From Pristionchus mayeri (taxonomy: Eukaryota > Nematoda > Chromadorea > Rhabditida > Neodiplogasteridae): a stretch of 64,000 bases of DNA. The position numbers were made by a program, and so were the translations under genes. Below, piece by piece: positions 20,751-31,724 of this stretch. Each line of letters begins with the position of its first letter. Positions within the stretch are counted from its first letter, which is position 1. The stretch is taken from assembly GCA_036245805.1 (NCBI GenBank), contig BTRK01000002.1, positions 27,955,067 through 28,019,066 of the forward strand. The letters run 5' to 3'. The notes below the pieces were generated by a model. That model was not told where the DNA came from. It saw only the letters and a program-made list of their open reading frames with translations, and searched no databases.

Positions 20751-23700
20751 TTAGACTTCCGGCTTGTGGACGATCGGGGTCTCCACGTAAACTGGCGGCT
20801 TCTCTGCTTCGGTGATTCTCGAGAGAACGGGCGGAGGAGTGGCGTAGATATTGGGAATGATGGAGGGAATCTCTGAAGAAGTTCTTATTATCGCTTGGTT
20901 ACTATCCATTTCTGAAACTTTTCATGAGGAGGAGGAATTAGGTAAATTTTGACATTTAAATTTTCAAAAATTGATTTAATGAAAATCCGCAAACCCTTAG
21001 CAGGCAGAGGAGCTGCGTGAGCTGGAGCCGCGGGTTCCTTCCTCTTTCTGCAATAATCACTCCATTTTAGCTCTCTTACCGTCAACTAATTACAATCGCA
21101 AAAATCGCTATGGCTTATTCAAATCAACATCAGTTAGGCTAGACACGACAGTAACCAGTAACAGCAGCCGACAACTTCTCCTCACCTGTACATGGAGATG
21201 AGCTGTGCTATCGCCCACAGCGCGAGAAGACCCGCGGCGATGCAGAGAAGAATGTGGCCGAGGTCGAACTTAATTAAATTAATTAATTACTAAAATATTT
21301 TTTGAAATGTTCCCCATTACATCGCACATCCGTAGAATAGCAATGCCCCTGCTACACCATGCATGTAAGCGGATTACGAATTCTCGCGAAAAAAATCGCA
21401 TATTTCATGCAGAAAATGTACTCTCAACGACCTACGCCGTCATGGGACCAGCGGGAGTAAATAGGGTTGCATATTCGGTGTTCGATGTCGTAATCTCATC
21501 CCCTAGCATATTGCGAAATACGAGGAAGGAATGGGATTGCGGCTTCGCAATGAACACCAAATAGCCAACCCTAGAAGTGAACCCACCGCGTGAGGGCAAT
21601 CCCACGACTCGGTCGTGTACTCTGCAATAGCTGCAGCTGCGGTCGGCGAAGGAACCGATGCAATCGGGCGTACTGTAACCAGGGTATGATTACGGTATCA
21701 AGCCGGCTACCGTACCCGAGTGGGCGGAGACGCGCGGGAGAATCGTAGAAGGATCCACCAGCTTCGGATCACCATTTGGTCCATCTGCAAAAGCTACAGT
21801 ACTTTATGTCTGCAAATAGTGTTGTTTTCGCTGAGAAGTGCAATCGGCTCGGCCCGAGAATAACAGAAAACAGAGCGATATGTTTTTCACGTGGGCTATT
21901 CATGACAACGAGATGAGGTTCGAATGTTGTGTGCAGTGCATTTGTTCAAAAAAACAACAAATACAAAGAGACAATATGCCCCGAGGGGCCGAATACTCAC
22001 AGACGCGTACGTCTTCCACTTGCAGCGGCGTCTTCTGTTGCAGATTCTGCGGGTAGGGAGACCTGAGCGAGGAAGGAATTACCCAAAATATCTTGATCTT
22101 TGATCTTAGCTCCACTGATCACATGCGCAACCTCAGTGACTATGCGCCCTTGTTCCATGAAGTTGCTGTTTTGTATGCTTGTTGAGATAAGTTGCAATTT
22201 TTGGGAACTATCGCGAATTATGTTTCACGGTGTTCGTAAAATGAGAAGCGGACACGCAAATCGATCGAATGCAGTTGTAATATCCATTGAAAAATGAAAG
22301 TCTCCAAACCGTAGCAAAATTCTCACTTGAACGTGGGTAGCAGCTTCGTGAGCGCGTCCACGAAAGTGGTTGCAGGGATGCGAATGAGGTTGGTCGAGAC
22401 CTGGTAGGATTACGGTATTCGAGTGTTTTCGCCATAAATTTCGCCTCTGAAGAGCGCGTCAAAGACCAAAACCGCGCATGTTTTTGAGAAGTGGCCAGCT
22501 CTCAAGCAGAGCCGTCATTCTCGAATCCGTCAATTGTCCGACCATGAATCAGCACCTGCTTGTTCACGACGATGACGGCGTCGTCGTCCGTCTCCAGCTT
22601 GATGTCGTAGTCCTGCGAAAACCGGATTTTCTGGAGCCGGCAAATGCAGAAACTCACGCCGTAGTAGTATTCATCGTTCTCTTCGGATGAGGACGAGGAC
22701 GAATCGTCTTCCTTGTCAGACTCGGAGGTCGGCTCGGGGTCCTGAAAATGGTACAGATCAGAGATCAAGGATCAAAGATCACCTCATCGTCGTCATTCTT
22801 TTTCGACGAGGCGCCGACGACGAAGACCTGGGCGTTCTTCATGTCGGCGAAGACCTTGTCCATCATTTCTTCCACGAGCATCTTCAGAATCTCGTGCGCC
22901 TGATTTTGAGTATTTGAAATATTTTTATCATTTTTTTATTAGAAAACGAAGAACATAACGAAATATATATTCCTCCCAGACTTCGTATTGCCAGTGAAAC
23001 CTATTTCAAATATTCTGCAACTTTTCGTTCCGAGATTCTTCTCATCACCCTTTTGAATCCCCTCTGGACTACAGTAATCCCCCTTACTTGCTCATCCGTG
23101 AAGGGCTCTTCACCATTGTCGGCACTGCTCGGCATGGTCTAAGCATTTCAAATTTGAATTAAATTTTGTGGTGCGAGCAGTTTTCGCCCTGATCAAAGAC
23201 GGCACTAGGTCGGATGATCACCGTCGGATGATAACCAAAAAAGCACCCTTCCGCAGTATGTTCACAATAGGTTCCCATAGAGTCAACAATGTTAGTGAGG
23301 AAGTTCTGCACAAGGGATATTTTGGTGATCATCCGGAAGCTACCGTATCCAACCTAGTGCCTTAAATAACCCACAACATAGTCCACTCACCTCCTCCAGT
23401 CTCACTTGGGCCAGTGGCACATCGACATCGGAAAGATCCACTGGCTCCTGAACCCACAACATGACGTCACTGTCTCATTGACAGAGCGAGAGAGCATGGA
23501 AAACGAAGAGAGTCTCACCGCCGACTCATTCTCATCGTCCGTGTCCTCATAGAATGCGGTATTCTCTGCGTCGATCATTGCCGAACTGCATTTAAAAAAT
23601 TAAATAATTGATTGAAAAAATGGGTCTCACTATGCTCCGTACTGAATGAGCTTCTGCGTGATCTCAGAGGCTTGTTGAGTGTAGTACTCACTGAAGAATG

Positions 23701-24657
23701 GATTAATGATTAGAAGCGACTAGTTTATACTGTAGAAGTTTATACCGTTGATACTCGTCAAGGGCATCTGGTGAAGGTGGGTTTTCGGACAGGTAGTAGC
23801 TAAACTTGTTATTGTTGTTGCGAAATCGTACTCTACTCACGTCTGCTCAATGGAACTCAATTGCCTCAATAGACTTTCGAGCATCGTCTTGTAGGAGTTG
23901 CTGAGATAATTAAAATAATTAATGAAATTTCTTTTCAATGCTCACATCTGCTCATTATTGCTAGAATCGGAGGAAGCTATCGACGGAGCGACCTGAAAAT
24001 AGAAAATAATCGTGAAATTTGCAGGAGATAGGAGTTTCGTAGTGCAAAACGTACATAAGGATCGACGAACTCGGAGATGGAACGCTTTTGACGTACTGGA
24101 ATTAGCAAAATCTTCCACTTAAAAATCAGCAAAATATTCTGCTCCATGGGAGGATCGAACTCCCGACCTCGGCATTATAAGTACCACGCGCTAACCAACT
24201 GCGCCAATGGAGCGGACGTGTTTTCCCCTCGAAAAGACACCCGTTAGCATCAGGAAGTGAGAGAGAGAGGAAGAGAGAGATGCGTTAGCTGAACTTTTTA
24301 CAATACCAGAAACACCTATTGAGCGTGATAAACCAAGATGATCCATGCTTCTCTGAAAGTAGTCGGAGAATAAAATATAAAATACCAGTGAATACAAAGT
24401 TCAAGATACGGCGCACTGATAAAGATGAGGTACGCAGTTAGCATTGCGAAATGGCTGATAAGATAAGTATAACCAGCTTGAATGGCAGCAACGTTTGGTT
24501 CCCAAAAACATTTGGTACTCAATGACATCATGCTAGCTCGCCGCGCTTCCTTTAGTTCGCCCAATCAGACGAATGATTGTTAAAATGAGGAGGGCAACTG
24601 ACTCGACTTCGCATCGCCTGCAATCACGAGCAGCGTCAGCAGCAGAAACGACCGCAT
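20751..24657 (-). CDS. Acidic single-pass type I membrane protein, 377 aa, unknown function
   Basis: About 16 minus-strand exons join in phase from ATG 24655-24657 to TAA 20751-20753. The protein has a signal peptide (MRSFLLLTLLVIAG), a dibasic RQKR site, an ectodomain rich in Ser, Asp and Glu (a poly-Ser stretch and DDE clusters, no Cys pairs seen), one membrane helix (HILLCIAAGLLALWAIAQL), a KRK stop-transfer, and a Pro-rich tail ending HKPEV. The last ectodomain exon offers a choice. Splicing after VVNKQ (donor GTGCTG) leads to the membrane form. Reading on instead gives 17 more residues and a TGA at about 22503, which would release a 267-aa secreted form. I recognise no family. Intron 1 contains a tRNA gene on the same strand and an orphan receptor-like exon. 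Confidence 0.65.
24141..24213 (-). tRNA. tRNA-Ile (anticodon UAU)
   Basis: This 73-nt cloverleaf has a perfect 7-bp acceptor stem (GCTCCAT/ATGGAGC), A box TGGCGCAGTTGG, anticodon loop CTTATAA with anticodon TAT, and a T arm with TTCGATC in a 5-bp GGGAG/CTCCC stem. No intron is present. It lies in intron 1 of the membrane-protein gene, on the same strand. RNA polymerase III would transcribe it independently. Confidence 0.95.
24386..24531 (-). other. Orphan hydrophobic exon inside an intron
   Basis: From ATG 24529-24531 an open frame encodes about 48 residues with a membrane-helix-like stretch (TYLISHFAMLTAYLIFI) up to a GTATTT donor at 24385. It resembles the first exon of a 7TM receptor, but no continuing exons were found. 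It could be a receptor relic or an alternative first exon of the host gene. Confidence 0.3.
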
Positions 24658-25578
24658 TCTGCTGAATGATCACGCGTTTTTCCTCCGCTACTCCCGATAG
24701 AAAAGCGGATTACGAATAGGGGAATACGAGAAATCGATTGGCACTGAACACATTCCACTTTCGACACTCAAAACTGTAACGGCTATAGAGGAGGAATGAG
24801 ATTTGACGCAGTTGAAGAATAGAGTAGGTTCGAAAAAAGAGGGAATGAGTTGATGTGAAAAGGAACGGCTTGCACGCACCAACACCAGATGCAGGAATAA
24901 ACATATAACTGTGAAGACATGTAATCTACATGAGGTTATGATCTGTTGTGAACATTGATTGGGAGTTAGAAGGGACAGCGACATCCCTAGTCCCTCCTCG
25001 CAGAAACAGTAGATGTCGACTGGGGAAACAATAGAAGGATGATGGAAATTTACCCTCTGTGGTGAAAACAAGTAAGGACATTCCGGAAGATAGATCCTCC
25101 CACCTCCCTATCTATCCCAGTGACTGTTATGATCTATGGGCGTCTTCCACTGTATGGTCCCTCCCCATTTCCTTTGCTCATTCACTGGATCGGAGTGAAC
25201 AGATTGCCGAATAGGGAGAGATCCACTCCGTTCTCTCCACTTTCCGTTATGTCTCTGATATTTATCCGTGGAATAGGGAGGGATATGACGAGAGGCGAGG
25301 AATACGGACGAAATCCCATCATTATCGGCGGATTATTCCGTTTTGAGTGGGTAGGTAGGAGAGAGGTTCGAAATTGGCACAGAACAACCGTGTTTCCGGA
25401 ATGGCCGAATACGAAAATATGGGAATGGGGAAGTAAAATGAGGATATGGAATTTTCACAAAAATATGATAATTGTCCTGAACTCTAGACTAGAAAATGAT
25501 CACTTCGCACTCATCGGACTTCGATTTAATTGAACAATGTAACGGAAAAGAAGGTATTAACACAGTGATTTAACTTAC

Positions 25579-25646
25579 CTTGAGTATTGTCCACGCATGA
25601 TCCCCACAGCCAAAATCAATTTCATTGTGAATGTGAATGCATTCAT
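25579..25646 (-). other. Possible first exon with signal peptide
   Basis: ATG 25644-25646 begins a frame with a hydrophobic core (MKLILAVGIM), ending at a consensus GTAAGT donor. I found no convincing downstream exon in 24700-25570, so the gene, if real, is not resolved. The frames at 25120-25533 (+) and 24688-25071 (-) have no recognisable features. Confidence 0.2.
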
Positions 25647-26065
25647 GATGCTATCCAATTCACTTCCCGCTTTCTCGTCCGCAGCGCATATGAATTGCAC
25701 CCACGCCAATAGTTAGAGACCGTAGTCCCCCGCTCACTTGGGGGAGTCGAGCTTGTACAAAAATCAGGGTTAACAGGCCACTTTTTCAGGTTCAACGAAT
25801 GATTCACAGAAGCAAGAGTCACCAAAAACTTGATCTCTAAGTAGCTAAAGCAATTTGTTAAGCAGATACTAGGAAGTGCTAATTATTGTGGAGATAATTC
25901 GACAGTCATCCAGTCCCCACTTATCTTTTCAGCTGCTTCGAAAAACTCAGAGACACTTTACATTCTTGAGCAAATTGGCTTAGAAGTTCAAACCTCTCCT
26001 TATGCTCCACTAATGCTAGTGAACACAGCGAAGCGTTGACCTACTAAACGTCACTCCGTCAGAAT

Positions 26066-27668
26066 ATGGGCACAGTCCTGACCATTGTCGCTGATGTAAT
26101 CATCGTCATCACCTTCCCTCTCCACTGTCGATACCTCTACGTCATGCTGAGAAAGGATGCCCAACTCTCATCAATGGAGTACGCCTTCCGAGCGTCGCTT
26201 TTCAATATTGGTAAGTAAGATTTCACTCAACTTTCATGTGATATATTTGAGTCATTGCGAATCTTCTATATTCGATTGTATTCATTCTTATTCGAGAGCC
26301 TGCGGCATACGGAATCTTTCCTGACTTTTACCGGGTTTAGCATTCTCGATTATTCTGATGATCGCAAATTTCAGTCTCAATCGTGGTGGTTAGGCAAAGT
26401 AGCCATAATGCAAGCAGTTCCTAACGCGATGATTAGCGCCTTATTCCATCTCTTTATTGCACTCAACCGACTGAGTGCTCTCGTCGTCCCAATGCGACAT
26501 TCGACTGTTTGCAGCATTCTGCAATATCTCAAAGAAACGAAGTTTGCAGTTGTGGACTGAGAGTCGCGTTCAATGGTTTGTCATGGCGATCTGGCTATTG
26601 ACAATACTAGAGTGCATTCCCCTCATCTACCCCATAATGGTACCAAACGTAGTGAATTTGTATTTTTAGATTTGGGCATTTATTACAGGGGAACCACTAT
26701 GAAATCTCTCCATTTCATTCTGTAGGCGTTTGGTTTGGTTTGGCAGACGATCTCGCCGTTGTGATTTATCAGGCAAGTAATTATGTATATTTTTTATCTT
26801 GCTTACTAGGGATGCGAGGTATCGATTACGCATTTCACTCGCGTCATTTGGCACTTCCAAGGGGGAGGCATAGCGGAATCGCTACCTCGCATAGAATGGC
26901 CTTTCATATTCATTGCGGTGCACGAGGGTACTATTCTCAGGCAATTGCAATGGTAGTGGGAAGTTTCACGGAGATTTCTGCTATCCTCGTGTATCTGTTC
27001 ATTGGCTTTCGAGTCGGCAAATTGAAGGTATTTCGAAGTGATGAGAAGTATGACAACTCTCAGGAATTGCCTCAGTCCACTATCAGTACCACAATCGCTG
27101 CAGTTCTTGTCTCGACAGGCAATTTAAATTGAGAAATAAAAATATAAATAGAGATTACAGGTGGATTCTTCATTATAGCTGTAGTCCTTCCAGACATGAT
27201 CTCATTAAGACTGCGAGGAAAAACATTGTGGAGGTTCGCCCCTTCAATTTTTATGTTTCTCAACTTATGGAAGAACAGAATCAATCAAAAATTTCAGAAA
27301 TGAAACGTTCGATGCCCTCTAACTGGCGAACGCGTATAACAATGCAATCGCGCCATGGGTGATGCTGTTCTACTATCCAAGTGTGAGTCAAGTTTACTAT
27401 TAGTGAAACCGAGACCGCATTGAATAGACTATAGAAAATGTTGTAGTCCTTTATGTGACTATGATCCAAACGAATAATTATTTAGAAACAGTTTTCAATC
27501 TCACTCGGCAACTCCATGTCGCGCCAGACTTCCATTGATATCCTTTCCATTATTGGCACATTTCAGATTCGTCGGCTTCTTTTCCGTGGAAAAAGTGATG
27601 GATCGCATGGAAAAGTTACTGTTAACAATCTAGTTAAAAAGACAAACGGAGGCTTTTCAAAATATTAA
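26066..27668 (+). pseudogene. Srv/Srg-like 7TM chemoreceptor with an in-frame stop
   Basis: Exons 26066-26210, 26252-26334, 26375-26506, 26550-26639 and 26689-26772 join in phase. They give TM1 (LTIVADVIIVITFPL), TM2 (VIANLLYSIVFILI), TM3 with the class-typical ALNRLSALVVPMRH, and TM4 (WFVMAIWLLTILEC). Later exons give TM5 (AIAMVVGSFTEISAILVYLF, near 26940), TM6 (TGGFFIIAVVLP, near 27170) and TM7 (NAIAPWVMLFYY, near 27350), then a tail to TAA at 27666-27668. The LNR...P..H motif after TM3 is what I recall of the Srg/Srv classes. Just before TM7 the only frame that continues the protein has TAA (near 27325), and the stretch 26815-26940 has no clean open path. The gene is probably a recent pseudogene. 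Two introns use GC donors and one is 43 nt. Confidence 0.6.
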
Positions 27669-28252
27669 ACAATGATTGATAAAAAATATTTTCAATTAAT
27701 ATCACGATCTTGCATCTCTCTATTCAGGCACCAATTGCATAGTCCTTTAACTCCATTTGCTTGGTTTTTTCACCTTTGGACTCGCGTGAGGCTAAATAAA
27801 CACACGAGCTGTGTCATGATTACCGGCTAAACGAAAGGACCTGCTAGTCAACAATTTTGCTATTATCTCTCGTCTTCTCTCTCATTATCTCTCATCATGG
27901 ACGCGTTTTTTTTCCGGGGTGAGAGAATAGCGCGCTATCTTCTTTCCCTCTCCCTATCTCAATACGGAACTCATTTTGCAAATTTTTAGGGCCAGAAGTA
28001 GAGATAAGATATCGGCATGCGATATAAAGCGTGAAACATTAAGCTCATAAAAGATTCTTTAAAGATCAATTCGATCAACCACACTCAGAACTCTTCTCAT
28101 CCATTTCCCGAACGTTCTCTGCTCGTCTCACTTCAGTCATGCAAAGGGCGTCTGCAAGGGAGATAATAGGGGGGAGATTATAGTGATAAGGAACGCGCTA
28201 ATTCCAGTCTATTTCATGCCCATGCAGCTATCATTCAAGACTATTTCTAATA

Positions 28253-29914
28253 ATGCTGTCGACAGTTTACACTCGAACCACTGGAAATGATGAGGTAGGT
28301 CATTCGGACATCTTGTCGAGAACTTCCCTCAAACGTAGATTTACTACATAGGACAACGACTTTAATCATGATAATTAGTATTTTTGGCACTACGTCGGAT
28401 GAGAACTATGACGTAATGCCGCTTTTGATATCTCAAAGTAGACATGACGTCATCGTTCTCATCCGATCTAAAGCTGTTTTATTTACCAATTTCCGTTCCA
28501 GGTCTTTCTCCGGCTGTGCATTCCCGAGACCTTCTCTGAGATACTCCGTCACCTTGGCCATCATGATCGTCTGAGCCTTCGATTGTGCACGCGAGCTGCT
28601 GCTGATGCAGTTTCTCGTTCTGATTTGCACGTAGTCGGAAGGGATGGAGTGATGCGTATCAATGGAGTAAGTTGTTGACGAGATGTGCTTCGGAATGAGA
28701 GAGAAGAACGGAAAAGCACTCAAAATACTGTACGCGCTCCCTTTTTCTCCTTTGAATTGCTATTGCACGCATCGTTGCAGTGCTTCAAGGAATTCACAAT
28801 TTCATTTGGTAGAGGTCTAAGTCTGAAGAAGAACTTCGAGAAGGAGTTATTCCCTTTTTGCAAGAAAAAGTATGATGAAGGCCTCCGTCAATTGGTACGA
28901 GTGAAAGAGCGCCTTTTCACTCAAGTCTACGTGGAATCTGTGGAAATTGTTAATGTGAGTCTGTAGTTTTTTTACAAACAATAAGCAAAAATAGATAAAC
29001 TTCAATACAATCTCGATAGGATACATCGAGAAGTTGCTGCAAGGTTGTTGTTTTAAGGAAATTTCGATATCGATAAAGAGGAAAGAATTTTCGAAAGAGT
29101 TGGTTATTTGTTGCAGCCAGTATACAAAGTAGAGGTTCAGAGTGATCGAATTTATTCACAAGAGCGAAGGCAAGAGGATAATTCTGATTCTCAAACGATT
29201 TATCCTTGATATTGGCACTCTGCTATCGTTCAAATCGCTGTATTCACTGCAGATTTTAAAGGTCAGAGGTTCGCTTATTTTGATAGGACCTTGAAATAGT
29301 CCATAACCGGAACCGTAGATTAGTATTTGCAAATGGCAGACGATGGATGCTCACGACGGCACGCAGTACGTCGACTTCAAGGTGGATCGGGACGTCGCCG
29401 ATCGACTTCTTATAGCCATTGGATTCAGAAGGCACCCAGATTGGATGGTAATCAAGTACGGGCAGACTGATGTGAGTTGGCTGAAACCTGAAAGGGAGGC
29501 TTCGGAAATGGCAAACCACAGTATGCGAACGTACTGACAAACTAGAAAGAATAGGCTCAAAGTGACCAAAAAATGACATGACGAAATATCTAAGCACATC
29601 TAGTGCGGTTATCCGAAATGTGCAGAAGGAACGCACATACTGACGTAGGCTCTAATCCGTGGTAAAAAACTGCAACGTCTCACGCTTATCTACAGCAAAA
29701 AATGGGGCTCGTGAATCATTCGGATTAACTGGGGAAAGTACAATGCCATCGAATTTTTAAACATTCTCAATTTGAATTTTGGTCGTGAAAAAATCCATAA
29801 TTTCAGTTCGTCCGTGAGCGAGTGGTTGTCTATGGCGTCTCTCACTACGACTGCTTCCTTCAGTTCGGAAAGCATCTCTGCATGGTACGCGAAGTCTTCC
29901 AGGCTACACTCTAG
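28253..29914 (+). CDS. F-box-like protein, paralogue A (281 aa)
   Basis: Seven exons join in phase: 28253-28294, 28502-28666, 28781-28954, 28995-29098, 29141-29261, 29340-29471 and 29807-29914 (TAG). Exon 2 is an F-box-like unit (IPETFSEILRHLGHHDRLSL, then R.CTRAAADAV). In other proteins F-boxes bind Skp1 of SCF ubiquitin ligases. The middle exons form an alpha/beta region (IGYIEKLLQG, LLSFKSLYSLQIL) like the FTH-type regions of worm F-box proteins. The C-terminal part starts with VDFKVDRDVADRLLIAIGF. Exons 3-5 match paralogue B (34919-36561) in length and phase, but B's 37-codon sixth exon is absent here without breaking the frame. A MITE lies in intron 1. Confidence 0.65.
28386..28473. mobile_element. 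Short palindromic MITE (GTCGGATGAGAAC family)
   Basis: The left end GGCACTACGTCGGATGAGAA and right end TTCTCATCCGATCTAA enclose inverted ATGACGTAATGCCGC / ATGACGTCAT blocks around a GATAT centre. Relatives are at 39080-39162, 53646-53717 and 56031-56085, with fragments at 48975-49015 and 54298-54345. Confidence 0.8.
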
Positions 29915-30381
29915 GCACACATTCTATCTAATGCCGAATTCATAGTTGACAAAAGCTGAGGGTTCTAACGGGTATATCTCGCACTCCCTTGATGGATTGA
30001 TGATGTAGAGAACTGTATTGTGAGAACTGTAGAGTCCCCGCGGCCTTTTTCGATTATTCTAAAAGAATAATGTCCAGAGATCCAATAGTCATAGCTACAT
30101 AGATAAAGATAAATTAGCGATTGGGGAAGTCTTCGATTCCTCCCTCTTGCAGGTAGTCCGATACCCGCTGTGCGAGTCTCTCCGAGTCGCTCGACGTCCT
30201 CAACAAGTTAGATTCAGACTGGCCGTCTACAGAGGCATCTACACGAGCAATCGAAAAATCGCTTGACTGATCCCCTGTCAACATCAACAATAAATTGTGT
30301 GATACAACAATCATTGTACGGATACAAGATATGTACAATAAAAGATTTATTCGCTGAGTTAATCCGGAAGGACAGAGTCCT

Positions 30382-30887
30382 TCAGAGTAGTGCAGCAGCT
30401 GCGACTGCAGCCAGAGGAAGGAGGAGGGAGGGAGGAGCTGCTGGAGAGGAAGAAGCTGCTGCATCCTTGTTGCACAGATCGCCCACGCAGCATTTAGCGT
30501 CAGGATGCTGAACCATATTGCTAATCAAATCGCACTCAATATGAATTGTTCTCATGGCAGTCGTCTAATGCAGCTTACAAAAAGTGCGAATTTGTTGCTG
30601 GGTAGTAGACGAGCTCTTACCCATCCGCAGTAGTCGTTCTTGTCGTCACAACTCTTATAGATAATTCCTCCTGTTAGCCTCTCCGTGTAGCAGCCCTTGG
30701 CCGACTTGCCACAGGCTGTCTGCAACAGTCGACTAATTGCGCTATCTACGGAAAGCCATTGCTCTATTTCAAAACGAACTTCAGTAACGAGGTTTAACAA
30801 CGGGGTCTCCGCTCCACTGTAGCACTTGATTGCCGTCGAGGAAGAAATGAGCGCGAGAGAGATGAGAAGAACGGGTAGAAGATGCAC
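30382..30887 (-). CDS. Ly6/uPAR-like secreted, probably GPI-anchored protein (149 aa)
   Basis: There are two exons: 30621-30887 (89 codons) and 30382-30564 (60 codons plus TGA). The protein starts with a signal peptide (MHLLPVLLISLALISSSTA) followed at once by the IKCYSG start typical of Ly6 domains. Further cysteines form C..C pairs (CGKSAKGCYTE, SCDDKNDYCGW), and the domain ends with CCVGDLCN, the hallmark CC....CN of three-finger proteins. The C-terminus has a small-residue spacer (AAASSSPAAPPS) and a hydrophobic tail (LLLPLAAVAAAALL), as in GPI-anchored proteins. It should sit on the outer cell surface. Partners are unknown; some relatives modulate ion channels and receptors. The intron donor is GTAAGA and the acceptor TTAG. 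Confidence 0.8.
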
Positions 30888-31724
30888 AACTGAAGTACTG
30901 TAGTCAGTTGGCGATCGAATACCGTATCACTACGATCTAGTTTTGGCGTTTTGATTCATTGAACAATCTCAGATGATTTTGGATATTTTCATTCTGAGTC
31001 GTTTTACTTTGAAAATCGAATGGATCTGAGATCCATTGAATCTGAGATCCGATGGATCTCTAGTAGGATTGACCTTTACCATCTCACTCCATTCCGTTAT
31101 CGGTCTGCTCGCCTCATTTCGTATTTTTGAGATCCATTGGATCTCTGAGACAAATTGAAGAGATTCATTGCATTCAATACAAAATTAAGAGAGTGGGAAT
31201 TTGAGAGTCATTCCGCTCTTACAGTTTCGAACGAGGGTTCTTGAAAAGTGGCAACACATCATTCTGACTCGACAGAAAAGGGACCCGAGTCGAACTGCAA
31301 TCAGTTTACTTGAAATCCTTCTGAAACATAGAATCTCCCTCCGTGAATCGCCCTCTCGGTGAACGGAACTGACCAGGCTGATTTGTGTTTCACTCTAACT
31401 ATGAAAAGGAAAAGTGTTCAGAGTGATCAAATTGGGGGCATTGTTTTATGTTTCAAAGGATTCTCGAATATCGAAGAGCTTTCAAAAAGCCTATTTGCAG
31501 TTTGGGTGTTCGCGGGAAAATTCAAAATATTAATCCCTTTGTCTATCCTTATCTGGAGAGAACAATGGGGGTCAGAACGCTGTGGCAAAAAGCCAACAAT
31601 TCTACGATCATTTGCTGACTACAAGCAATGCCCTAAACTGAAAACGACGCTAAAAAGGTCTACCTGAATACTGAAGTTAAGCAGAGAGAGGCGAGTCGAC
31701 TGGTCGTATCGAGTGAAAATCGAA

